A stretch of 9,745 bases of DNA from Methanosarcinales archaeon (GCA_030605805.1 JAUWHQ010000159.1:1-9745), one strand, 5' to 3'. Counted from the stretch's first letter, positions 1-6,402 are shown. The notes: a model not told the origin generated them from the sequence alone. Program-made: numbers and translations.

Positions 1-402
1 TTGGGTCTGAATTGGAACTTTCTTTGTATGATATTTTTATGGATATCCTAATATTTAAAACTTTTGGTTTCTATCTGTAAGATCGAATTTCGGAGTACAG
101 CTAACTGATTTCAGAACGGGTTTGTGTAGTTGGGTGGTTTGTGATAGTTAGATAGTCCTAATAAATATATGACCGGTTTCTTTCGGAGATACTGTTACAA
201 CCGTATCATTAATATACTACAAGTTCCTTATAGCGTGTATGGGATTTTGGAACGGGTTCGTATTGCTTTCTTACAGCTATCCATCCCCTCAAAAATGGAC
301 TCGCATAAGTCTGATGCCTGTTCCGAAACTCCCTGCTTATGCCGGTCGCGGTCGTGAGGGCAGAGGCGGGCAGTGGTAAAACTAAGCGTTAAGCGTGATA
401 AC
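1..402. other. AT-rich gene-free region upstream of the riboflavin reductase gene
   Basis: I see no supportable gene here. The left 60 bases are T-rich (for example GATATTTTTATGG near 31-43) and could be the transcription-termination zone of a gene to the left of the window. TATA-like stretches occur at about 157-168 (TAATAAATATAT) and 227-233 (CTTATAG). Either could drive the downstream gene with a long leader, but neither is convincing. A 14-base sequence, GAACGGGTTTGTGT at 114-127, recurs with two differences at 250-263. I looked for an FMN riboswitch, a tRNA and C/D-box RNA motifs and recognised none. The short reading frame at 169-357 has no recognisable protein features. Confidence 0.5.
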
Positions 403-1092
403 ATGCGTCCTTTTGTATTCATCAATGCTGCCATGAGCGCAGATGGGAAAATTTCAACACATCTCAGGAAGCAGGTGCGTATTTCCGGAGATCGGGATTT
501 CCAGCGGGTGGACCGGCTGCGTTGCGAAGCAGACGCCATCATGGTCGGAGTAGGCACGATTCTCTCGGATGATCCGAGTTTGACCGTCAAATCAGAGGAA
601 TTTCGGAAAAAGCGACTGGACTGTGGCAGGGATGAAAACCCGGTGCGAGTCGTCATTGATAGTCTTGCAAGGACCCCGCCCGATTCAGACATTCTCAGGA
701 AAGGGGCTGGCAGACGGATCATCTTTGTCTCAGGACCTGCTGCGGTTAAGCGCGTGGATGCACTACGCATGTCTGGCGCAGAGGTCGTGGTCGCAGGCGA
801 GCAGGGAGAGCCGCGGGTCGATCTTGCGGCAGCCCTCAGGCATCTTCATGACATGGGAATCCGGCGGCTGATGGTGGAAGGCGGCGCCACGCTGAACTGG
901 AGCCTGATTAATCTGAAACTGGTGGATGAGATCTATGTATATATCGGGAGCCTGATTCTTGGCGGGTCTATGGCGCCGACGCTTGTTGATGGTGCCGGTT
1001 TTTCGAACCGCGATGGCGCGCTCTCGCTAGACCTGGTATCGGTCGAACGGATGGATGGCGGGTTCGTTGTAAAATGGCGGGTATTACGATGA
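403..1092 (+). CDS. arfC: 2,5-diamino-6-ribosylamino-4(3H)-pyrimidinone 5'-phosphate reductase (riboflavin pathway)
   Basis: Cytosolic NADPH-dependent reductase of the archaeal/fungal riboflavin (and F420 deazaflavin precursor) pathway. It reduces the ribosyl side chain of the diaminopyrimidinone phosphate to ribityl before deamination. The protein is a stand-alone RibD C-terminal/DHFR-like domain of 229 residues, the usual length for this family, with no deaminase domain. Visible motifs are the N-terminal strand followed by MSADGKIS (residues 11-18), DAIMVGVGT (44-52) with DDPSLTV after it, and the EGG of VEGGATLN at 159-161, the nucleotide-binding loop of the fold. I chose ATG 403 because homologues begin MRPFVxINAAMSADGK and a GTGATA ribosome-binding-like sequence lies at 395-400. 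A GTG at 373 would add ten residues. The stop overlaps the ATG of the next gene, indicating translational coupling. Identity comes from recognised motifs, not a search. Confidence 0.85.
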   Translation: MRPFVFINAAMSADGKISTHLRKQVRISGDRDFQRVDRLRCEADAIMVGVGTILSDDPSLTVKSEEFRKKRLDCGRDENPVRVVIDSLARTPPDSDILRKGAGRRIIFVSGPAAVKRVDALRMSGAEVVVAGEQGEPRVDLAAALRHLHDMGIRRLMVEGGATLNWSLINLKLVDEIYVYIGSLILGGSMAPTLVDGAGFSNRDGALSLDLVSVERMDGGFVVKWRVLR

Positions 1093-1754
1093 TCGGAAAC
1101 ATCGAGGCGATTGCGAGTGATTATGACCGAACTCTGACAGACGAGTCGCTGATCCTCTCTGAAAAGGCAGTAGCCAGTCTGAAGAGTGCGAGAAAAGATG
1201 GCATAAAAGTGTTTTTGGTTTCGGGGCGAAAACTTCCGTTTCTAAAGGGCGTGAACAAGAATCGGGACTTTGTAGACATAATCATCGCAGAGAACGGCGC
1301 CGTCATCTATGATCCGGGAGATGGCACGAAGATCCTGCTTGGCAAAGGTCTGGACGAGCTGAAAGCGGCGTTTTCAGACGCTGACTTTCCGGTTGATGTG
1401 GAGGAGGCAATCGTCGCAACCACGATCGATCATCTCGAAGAGGTGAGAGAGATCATCGAAAGGAACGATCTCTCGGTCGATATCGAGTTGAACAGGAATG
1501 ATGTGATGATTATGCCTGCGGGTGTGAACAAGTGCACCGGGGTTATGAAGGCGGCTGAGATCTGCGGGATCGACAGGCAGCGCCTTGCATGTATCGGCGA
1601 TGCCGAGAACGATCTCAAGCTCTTTGCAGCCGCCGGTACCAGAGTGGCGGTCGCAAACGCGGTGCAGAGGCTCAAGGACGAAGCAGACATCGTGTGCAGC
1701 GCGCCTTACGGGGATGGCGTGAGCGAGTTTGTGCAGAGCCTTCGGGCAGGTTGA
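1089..1754 (+). CDS. HAD-superfamily phosphatase, archaeal phosphoglycolate phosphatase type
   Basis: HAD phosphatase of the Cof/sucrose-phosphatase-like type (cap C2), 221 residues. It matches the archaeal phosphoglycolate phosphatase family in length and motif order. Seen: motif I DYDRTLTD with nucleophile D11 and acid/base D13; motif II SGR at 45-47; the AENGA loop near 67-71; the motif III lysine K148 (VNKCTGV); and motif IV GDAENDLKLF from 170. The residue after the second Asp is Arg instead of the usual Gly, which I have seen written this way in methanogen homologues. Start ATG 1089 overlaps the upstream TGA as ATGA and gives the short N-terminus typical of the family. An in-frame ATG at 1074 adds five residues. 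Its coupling to a riboflavin reductase gene makes a flavin-precursor phosphatase role plausible. Substrate cannot be read from the sequence. Confidence 0.8.
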   Translation: MIGNIEAIASDYDRTLTDESLILSEKAVASLKSARKDGIKVFLVSGRKLPFLKGVNKNRDFVDIIIAENGAVIYDPGDGTKILLGKGLDELKAAFSDADFPVDVEEAIVATTIDHLEEVREIIERNDLSVDIELNRNDVMIMPAGVNKCTGVMKAAEICGIDRQRLACIGDAENDLKLFAAAGTRVAVANAVQRLKDEADIVCSAPYGDGVSEFVQSLRAG

Positions 1755-1810
1755 AAACCGGTGTATGTTAGGGAATAGATCATGGTAAATCCGTATAAAT
1801 ATCCCCAATC

Positions 1811-2028
1811 TGTAATGGTCAGTCGGATGTACAACAGCACGAAAGACGTGGAGACGTGGGTTAACAATACCCTTCGCGTCTCTGCGCCTTTGCGCCTTCG
1901 CGTTAAATTGGAAAGAGAACGCAAAGTCGCTAGGGCGCAAAGTCGCAAAGAACAAAAATCCTCCTGTTGGTGATTATATTGTATGAGCATCGGTCGCTCT
2001 CATGTTCATGGTCAGATTGACCATTACA
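1811..2028. mobile_element. MITE-like element, 218 bp, with 11-bp terminal inverted repeats
   Basis: The segment begins TGTAATGGTCA (1811-1821) and ends TGACCATTACA (2018-2028), a perfect 11-bp terminal inverted repeat. The similarity runs on inward: 15 of 17 bases pair between 1811-1827 and 2012-2028. The ends read 5'-TG...CA-3'. Identical 14-bp direct repeats, AAATATCCCCAATC, abut both ends (1797-1810 and 2029-2042), as expected of a target-site duplication. No transposase or other protein is encoded inside. The centre is a long imperfect hairpin (1872-1950). A second small palindrome, ATGGTCA-GAT-TGACCAT, lies at 2008-2024 and overlaps the right terminal repeat. A non-autonomous element mobilised in trans is the simplest reading. 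A DNA search for other copies would settle it. Confidence 0.7.
1872..1950. repeat. Long imperfect hairpin of the 'NAKAQRR' dispersed-repeat type
   Basis: The arms 1872-1904 and 1918-1950 are complementary at 26 of 33 positions, several mismatches being G-U compatible, around a 13-base loop (AAATTGGAAAGAG). Each arm is itself a run of roughly 9-10-base units built on CTTTGCGCC / GGCGCAAAG. Translated, the region gives the strings NAKAQRRRDAKG and FFATLRPSDFAF on the - strand. These are well-known artefact peptides of a dispersed non-coding repeat found in many bacterial and archaeal genomes. The frames across it (1782-1973 on +, 1374-1955 and 1706-1990 on -) should not be annotated as proteins. 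Confidence 0.8.
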
Positions 2029-2034
2029 AAATAT
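2026..2034 (+). promoter_or_regulatory. Candidate hybrid TATA element of the methyltransferase gene
   Basis: ACAAAATAT lies about 26 bases before ATG 2060, the distance expected for a leaderless archaeal transcript. No Shine-Dalgarno sequence precedes that ATG (CTCCAATCTCCTGAAT), which agrees with a leaderless start. The left three bases of the box belong to the inserted element. The better TATA box, TATAAATA at 1794-1801, now sits on the far side of it. Confidence 0.4.
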
Positions 2035-2059
2035 CCCCAATCTCTCCAATCTCCTGAAT

Positions 2060-2662
2060 ATGCCAGAACAACTTTCATATCTTGACTCCCGGATCAACCT
2101 TGCAAAGGACGTGTATGAGCCAGCCGAGGACTCATACCTCATGATCGATACCGCATTAAGCGAGATCGGTAAGTCCAGCCGAGCCATGCGCATCCTTGAG
2201 ATCGGCACCGGATCAGGGATCGTCTCGACCGTGCTGATGCAAAACATGCCCGAGCATGAGTACATCACGACCGATATCAGTCCTCAGGCTGTCTTATGCG
2301 CAAAAACGAACGGATTGCAGGTGATCAGGGCAGATCTCTTTGCAGGACTCCGGGGGCGATTTGATCTGATCATATTCAATCCGCCGTATCTGCCGACCGT
2401 GCCCGATGAGCGCATCGATGGCTGGCTCGATTTGGCGTGGAACGGCGGAGATGACGGTCGCAGGACCATCGACCGGTTCTTGCAGCAGGCGCCAGCGTTC
2501 CTCGCAGACGGCGGCAGCCTTCTGCTGCTGATATCCTCGCTGACCGGCATCGAGGAGGTCTGCGCACGCATGACATCGACGGGCTTTACTGTGCACGAGG
2601 CAGCGAGCATCCGTTGTCCGGGCGAGTTGCTCGTGGTGCTGCATGGCAGATGGCAGCCGTGA
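2060..2662 (+). CDS. mtq2: HemK-family protein N5-glutamine methyltransferase (archaeal Mtq2/HemK2 type)
   Basis: S-adenosylmethionine-dependent methyltransferase of the archaeal/eukaryotic Mtq2 (HEMK2) group. By family knowledge it methylates the glutamine of the GGQ motif in peptide release factor aRF1, with the small partner Trm112. The protein has 200 residues, the compact length of this group, and lacks the N-terminal domain of bacterial PrmC. Seen: the signature VYEPAEDSYLM at 18-28; SAM motif I EIGTGSG at 47-53; the acidic ribose-binding residue in TTDIS near 72; and the catalytic/substrate NPPY at 107-110, followed by LPT. ATG 2060 is chosen because it places the EPAEDS signature at the usual distance from the N-terminus. 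No ribosome-binding site is visible, suggesting leaderless translation. It does not obviously share an operon with its neighbours. No Trm112 gene is in the window. Confidence 0.85.
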   Translation: MPEQLSYLDSRINLAKDVYEPAEDSYLMIDTALSEIGKSSRAMRILEIGTGSGIVSTVLMQNMPEHEYITTDISPQAVLCAKTNGLQVIRADLFAGLRGRFDLIIFNPPYLPTVPDERIDGWLDLAWNGGDDGRRTIDRFLQQAPAFLADGGSLLLLISSLTGIEEVCARMTSTGFTVHEAASIRCPGELLVVLHGRWQP

Positions 2663-2702
2663 GCTGGGGCGGGGTGTTCGGACGGCTGATTTCATAGAAA
2701 GC

Positions 2703-2710
2703 CTTATATA
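2703..2710 (+). promoter_or_regulatory. TATA box of psmB
   Basis: CTTATATA, preceded by purine-rich GAAAG as a possible BRE, is the only strong TATA box between 2663 and 2790. It predicts a start near 2733-2737 and a leader of about 55 bases. A GGTG ribosome-binding core at 2782-2785 lies five bases before ATG 2791. Confidence 0.65.
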
Positions 2711-2724
2711 TCCTACAACCACAT

Positions 2725-2765
2725 TGTTTGTTTGAGAGACTCACACTGTTTGTTTGGGAAACTCA
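2725..2765 (+). repeat. Tandem 22-bp-period repeat in the psmB leader
   Basis: TGTTTGTTTGAGAGACTCA (2725-2743) and TGTTTGTTTGGGAAACTCA (2747-2765) match at 17 of 19 positions with a 22-base period, about two helical turns. Copy one spans the predicted transcription start and copy two is in the leader. It could be a regulator site bound on one DNA face, or an RNA element. The pattern is clear but the role is inference. Confidence 0.6.
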
Positions 2766-2790
2766 TTTTCTCATTTGGAAAGGTGCTTGA

Positions 2791-3429
2791 ATGGAAGATA
2801 ATATATTAAAGGGCACGACCACGATCGGATTGGTGTGCAAGGATGGTGTCGTTCTTGCGAGCGAGCGGAGAGCGACGATGGGCTACTTCATCGCAAGCAA
2901 GGATGCGCCGAAGATATACCAGATTGGTGACACTGTTGGCATGACGACAGCAGGTTCTGTTGGCGATGCGCAGCGGCTTGTGCGCAGCATCAGCGTGGAG
3001 TCGAGCTTGTATCAGATGCGGATACAGGAGCCGATGTCTATCAGGGCGATGGCAAATCTGCTCTCCACGGTGCTTTCATCGCATCGGATGATGCCGCTCT
3101 ACGTCCAGCTTCTGATCGGAGGTGTCGATAAGAACGGTCCGCGCATCTACTCACTGGATGCTCTCGGAGGAAAGCTCGAGGAGCAGAGAGCGGTCTCCAC
3201 TGGCTCGGGCTCGCCGATTGCTTACGGCATACTCGAAGACCAGTACAGGGATGACCTCACCACCGAGGAGGGCGCTGGTCTTGCCATACGTGCGCTTCAC
3301 AACGTCATGAAACGAGATGCGGCGTCAGGGGACGGAATTGACGTGAAGATCATCACAAAGGGGCAGTATATTCAGATGAGCCGGGATGAGATCGAAAAGA
3401 AGATCGAAGAACTGAAGCTACTGAATTGA
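2791..3429 (+). CDS. psmB: Proteasome subunit beta
   Basis: Catalytic beta subunit of the archaeal 20S proteasome, which degrades unfolded or tagged proteins in the cytosol inside an alpha7-beta7-beta7-alpha7 barrel. The 212-residue precursor has an eight-residue propeptide, MEDNILKG, removed autocatalytically before Thr9. Mature numbering then gives the nucleophile T1 in TTTIG, E17 in SERRATMG and K33 in KDAPK, the archaeal catalytic set, with a TGSGSP loop further on. Length and C-terminal helix ([12 protein letters not shown]) are normal. ATG 2791 has a GGTG ribosome-binding core five bases upstream and its own TATA box. Only 21 bases separate it from aCPSF1, an adjacency I recall from other euryarchaea, so the two are probably co-transcribed. 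The alpha subunit gene is not in this window. Confidence 0.97.
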   Translation: MEDNILKGTTTIGLVCKDGVVLASERRATMGYFIASKDAPKIYQIGDTVGMTTAGSVGDAQRLVRSISVESSLYQMRIQEPMSIRAMANLLSTVLSSHRMMPLYVQLLIGGVDKNGPRIYSLDALGGKLEEQRAVSTGSGSPIAYGILEDQYRDDLTTEEGAGLAIRALHNVMKRDAASGDGIDVKIITKGQYIQMSRDEIEKKIEELKLLN

Positions 3430-3433
3430 TCGA

Positions 3434-3447
3434 TTTAATTTGTTTTT
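3434..3447 (+). terminator. U-rich tract between psmB and aCPSF1
   Basis: TTTAATTTGTTTTT begins four bases after the psmB stop and ends three bases before the aCPSF1 ATG, with no hairpin before it. Runs of T like this are the usual archaeal transcription-termination signal. Placed here it would end part of the psmB transcripts and leave aCPSF1 with no ribosome-binding site. Partial termination or read-through is inference. Confidence 0.5.
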
Positions 3448-3450
3448 ACT

Positions 3451-5361
3451 ATGGTTACGACTGATGCATTATCCGAACTGCGGCAGCAGATTCGGAAGAA
3501 ACTGCCTGCCGGCGTAACGATCTCTGACATCGAATTTGAGGGTCCTGAACTGGTCATATACACAAAAGAGCCGAAGCGTCTGGCTGATAATGGTGATGTC
3601 GTGCGGTCGATCGCAAAGGATGTGCGCAAGCGGATCGTTATACGTCCTGACCAGAGCGTGCTAAGTCCGCCGGATGTTGCGTTCGCTACGATCAAACAGA
3701 CCGTGCCCGAAGATGCCGGAATCACTGATTACCACTTCAATACGGACACCGGTGAGGTGGTCATCGAGGCTGAGAAGCCGGGACTTGTGATCGGGCAGCG
3801 CGGAACCATGCTTCGCGAGATCACGAAACAGACCGGCTGGACCCCGAATGTCGTGCGCACCCCGCCGATCAAGTCATCGACCATAAAGAACGTCAGGCGG
3901 TTGATGCGCGAGAATCTTGGCGAGCGAAAGCAGTTCCTGCGCGATCTCGGGAAGAAGATACACCGCAGCATCACATCCCATGACCAGTGGATACGCATGA
4001 CCGCGCTCGGCGGTTGTAGAGAGGTTGGTCGGAGCTGTTTCTTACTATCGACTCCTGAGACAAGGATACTGATCGATTGTGGCATCAATGTCGGGTCCGT
4101 CGATAATAGCACGCCATACCTGTACGTTCCCGATGTATCCCCGATCGCACACCTAGATGGTGTGGTTTTGACGCACGCACACCTCGATCATTGCGGGCTC
4201 GTGCCGCTGTTGTTCAAATACGGGTATACCGGTCCTGTGTACACTACCCCGCCCACCCGGGATCTGATGGCACTTTTGCAGGTCGATTACATCGACGTTG
4301 CAAACAAGGAGGGCAGACCGATCCCTTATGCGTCGGACCATATCAGAGAAGCGCTCAAACACACACTCGTTCTCGATTACGGGAGCGTTACCGATATTGC
4401 GCCCGACATGAAATTGACGTTCCATAATGCCGGGCATATTCTTGGATCAGCGGTTGCTCATTTCCATATCGGCGATGGGCTGCACAATGTGGTATTCACT
4501 GGCGATTACAAGTATGAAACGACCAGGTTGTTCGATAGTGCCGTTAATAATTTCCCGAGAGCTGAAACCGTGATCACGGAAGCGACTTATGGCGGTCCGA
4601 ATGATTTTCAGCCCCCGAGAATGGAAGCAGAGAAGCATATTTCACAGATCGTGAATAAAACGATCAAGCGCGGGGGCAAGGTACTGATTCCCGCGTTCGC
4701 GGTCGGACGCAGTCAGGATGTGATGCTGGTTCTTGAAGAGGCGATGCGGAAGAAACGCATCAAGAAGGCTCCGATCTATCTCGACGGCATGATCTGGGAG
4801 GCGACAGCGATCCATACCGCGTATCCTGAGTATCTGAACAGTGATCTGCGGAAATTGATCTTTCATCGGGGGATGAATCCGTTTCTCTCGGATCGTTTTG
4901 TCAAGGTCGACTCGCAAAAGATGCGAGAGGAGATTTTGAACGATCTTGATCCGGCAGTCATAATTTCAACCTCAGGGATGATGAATGGTGGTCCGATTCT
5001 GGAGTATCTCAGTGCGTTTGCGCCTGACGAGAAGAGCACGCTGGTATTTGTCGGTTATCAGGCGGAGGGGACGCTCGGGCAGCGAATTCAGAAGGGAAGA
5101 ACAGAAATCCCGATAACAAGACGGGGCAAGTCCGAGATACTTAAAATCGAGCTTGAGGTGTGCACGGTGGACGGATTCTCAGGGCATTCGGACCGGGAGC
5201 AATTGATGAAGTATATAGGGAACATGCGCCCGAAACCCGAACTGGTGATGACCGGTCACGGCGACGAAAGAAACTGTATGAGCCTTGCAAGTTCGATTTA
5301 CAACAAGTATCACATCAAAACACAGGTTCCAAAGAATCTTGAGACGATACGGGTGGAGTGA
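3451..5361 (+). CDS. aCPSF1: aCPSF1, KH-domain beta-CASP ribonuclease / transcription termination factor
   Basis: Archaeal homologue of the eukaryotic cleavage factor CPSF73: a metallo-beta-lactamase/beta-CASP RNase that acts in the cytosol as a general 3'-end-forming and termination factor at U-rich sites. It has 636 residues, full length. Domain order: two N-terminal KH-like domains (about 1-145) with the RNA-binding GxxG loop GQRG at 115-118; the beta-lactamase core with HAHLDH at 242-247, H329 in AGHILGS and D352 in FTGDYKYE; the beta-CASP insert with TEATYGG and TSGMMNGG; then FSGHSD with H579 and MTGHGD with H603, which complete the two-zinc site. The N-terminus (ELRQQIRKKLPAG) is where family members begin, supporting ATG 3451. 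No Shine-Dalgarno is seen; the start directly follows a U-rich tract. Probably co-transcribed with psmB. Confidence 0.97.
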   Translation: MVTTDALSELRQQIRKKLPAGVTISDIEFEGPELVIYTKEPKRLADNGDVVRSIAKDVRKRIVIRPDQSVLSPPDVAFATIKQTVPEDAGITDYHFNTDTGEVVIEAEKPGLVIGQRGTMLREITKQTGWTPNVVRTPPIKSSTIKNVRRLMRENLGERKQFLRDLGKKIHRSITSHDQWIRMTALGGCREVGRSCFLLSTPETRILIDCGINVGSVDNSTPYLYVPDVSPIAHLDGVVLTHAHLDHCGLVPLLFKYGYTGPVYTTPPTRDLMALLQVDYIDVANKEGRPIPYASDHIREALKHTLVLDYGSVTDIAPDMKLTFHNAGHILGSAVAHFHIGDGLHNVVFTGDYKYETTRLFDSAVNNFPRAETVITEATYGGPNDFQPPRMEAEKHISQIVNKTIKRGGKVLIPAFAVGRSQDVMLVLEEAMRKKRIKKAPIYLDGMIWEATAIHTAYPEYLNSDLRKLIFHRGMNPFLSDRFVKVDSQKMREEILNDLDPAVIISTSGMMNGGPILEYLSAFAPDEKSTLVFVGYQAEGTLGQRIQKGRTEIPITRRGKSEILKIELEVCTVDGFSGHSDREQLMKYIGNMRPKPELVMTGHGDERNCMSLASSIYNKYHIKTQVPKNLETIRVE

Positions 5362-5378
5362 GGATAAGAAACTTGTGC

Positions 5379-5396
5379 GACAGGCATAAAACTGTC
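5379..5396. terminator. Weak hairpin between convergent genes
   Basis: GACAG and CTGTC enclose an 8-base loop (GCATAAAA) in the 33-base gap between aCPSF1 (+) and the DUF166 gene (-). The right arm overlaps the DUF166 stop codon. On the - strand the loop supplies four T. It may act as a two-way terminator, but a 5-bp stem is weak and could be chance. Confidence 0.25.
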
Positions 5397-6159
5397 AATC
5401 AACCTCTGATCCCGATGCCAGCGCATCCTCAACCGCGCCCCTGATCAAGTATCCTGCCACATGCAGGATCGTGTCTCCAAGTTCCCGATCCACGGTCATA
5501 TCCGCGGTGCATGGATATGAATGATGCGCCTCTGTTACAATATCACGGATAATCTGCTGCGAGAGAGCGCAAGCTCCGATCAGTTTTCTTGCAACAAACC
5601 ATGTCGATCCGCAAGGGGCACTCTGCCTGACCATAACATCCGAAATCACCCCGCTTTCCACATCGATCTCAATGACCGGGATTCCGATCCCGAACTCGGC
5701 AACAAACCGTCCGATGACCCCTCTCCCCGCGTCCAGCGAACAGAACGGCTTTGGGAATGCGGATTCAATCCCGAGTGCGCTGCACTTCTCACGCATCTGG
5801 TTTGCCAGCCCGGGAGAGACTTCCTTTGACTGCTCGATTGGCACGATCAAACCCCTGATCCTCGCGTCGTTCAGCCGGGGTGGCAGCGCAAGGAGTATAT
5901 CGGGGTGGATCTCTGTTGCGATTGCAACATCGGCAGATGGAAGTTTTGGAAGGTAGGAATCGGGATCATCGATGAAATCAGGCAGTGTGCCGGGCTCCGG
6001 GAGTTTGATTGCGCCGACCACGTCCTGAGCGTGGCTGTATTTACCATACTTGCAGTGTGTGCAGAGCGGATCGCAGGATTTGCAGAATTCGGAATCGTTT
6101 ACGAGGTTTCGCACCACCCGTTCTCCGAAATTTCCACCGTACAGGATTAGTAGTTTCAT
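5395..6159 (-). CDS. DUF166 family protein, cysteine-rich, function unknown
   Basis: I recognise this as a member of the archaeal DUF166 family (PF02593), about 250 residues, which has no established activity that I can name. Some database entries call it thymidylate synthase, which I would not adopt. The N-terminus MKLLILYGGNFGERVV looks like a Rossmann-type first strand and glycine-rich loop. A cysteine cluster follows, C26-x2-C29-x3-C33-x2-C36, well suited to bind an Fe-S cluster or zinc. Further candidate ligands are C140 (KPFCSL), C183 (PCGST), H212/H213 and C217 (SYPC). The PCGSTWF motif is prominent. No membrane segment or signal peptide is visible. The start is preceded on the - strand by GAAGGTTGGA three bases away and by a TATA box. 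It is cut off from upstream ftsZ by a strong terminator, so it is likely its own unit. Confidence 0.75.
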   Translation of the reverse strand: MKLLILYGGNFGERVVRNLVNDSEFCKSCDPLCTHCKYGKYSHAQDVVGAIKLPEPGTLPDFIDDPDSYLPKLPSADVAIATEIHPDILLALPPRLNDARIRGLIVPIEQSKEVSPGLANQMREKCSALGIESAFPKPFCSLDAGRGVIGRFVAEFGIGIPVIEIDVESGVISDVMVRQSAPCGSTWFVARKLIGACALSQQIIRDIVTEAHHSYPCTADMTVDRELGDTILHVAGYLIRGAVEDALASGSEVD

Positions 6160-6401
6160 GAGTCCAACCTTCGGCGGGTACTAAAGTATAAGCTGTGCGC
6201 CCTAAAAAACCGTCCTTCAGAGCCCCAGATACTATGATAGCAGGTTTATTAAACCCAAAAAACCCGTGTGTATTGCCCGCCTTTTGATTCTCCAACCTTT
6301 CCTTGATCATCTCACCGATTTTCTGCCATCTTTCAGAAGTCTGCTTAGCAGAACTGCGATTTATTGCACCCTTTCAGCTAAAGCTAAGGTATGAAGAGGC
6401 A
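6160..6401. other. Intergenic region between ftsZ and the DUF166 gene, with promoter candidates
   Basis: No gene is seen. Read on the - strand, GCTTATACTTTAG (6193-6181) is a TATA candidate about 25 bases before the DUF166 ATG, so the transcript may be leaderless or nearly so. Further upstream, GGTTTATTAAACC (6243-6255) is a 13-base palindrome with 6-base arms that could be an operator or a second AT-rich promoter. A small hairpin, TCTGC-TTA-GCAGA, lies at 6340-6352. None has a neighbouring T-run. No tRNA-like or C/D-box features were recognised. Confidence 0.4.
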
Positions 6402-6402
6402 C

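Larger units (their letters stand above)
1797..2042. repeat. 14-bp flanking direct repeats (probable target-site duplication)
   Basis: AAATATCCCCAATC occurs at 1797-1810 and again at 2029-2042, immediately outside the terminal inverted repeats. The following T also matches (1811 and 2043), but T1811 belongs to the terminal repeat, so 14 bp is the cleaner length. Fourteen bases is long for most insertion sequences but fits IS4-superfamily and IS1634-like elements, which I recall as making long or variable duplications. Confidence 0.7.

Noticed and set aside
3..80. Open frame from the left edge to TAA at 78-80 (25 residues), possible C-terminus of an upstream gene
   Set aside because: Too short and AT-rich to tell from chance. 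Nothing recognisable in the residues.
169..357. 62-residue + strand frame in the left intergenic region
   Set aside because: No recognisable motif, no ribosome-binding site, and AT-rich composition unlike the neighbouring genes.
373..402. GTG start ten codons upstream of the chosen reductase start
   Set aside because: Homologues begin at MRPFV. The extra residues are not family-like, though the extension cannot be excluded.
228..770. 180-residue - strand frame opposite the riboflavin reductase
   Set aside because: Low-complexity Arg/Ser-rich translation typical of an antisense shadow of a GC-rich gene. The + strand frame has clear family motifs.
1374..1990. Overlapping reading frames on the - strand (1374-1955, 1706-1990) and a 63-residue frame on + (1782-1973)
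   Set aside because: They run over the hairpin repeat and translate to the artefact strings NAKAQRR and APLRL, and the longest also runs antisense through the phosphatase gene. No start signals or family features.
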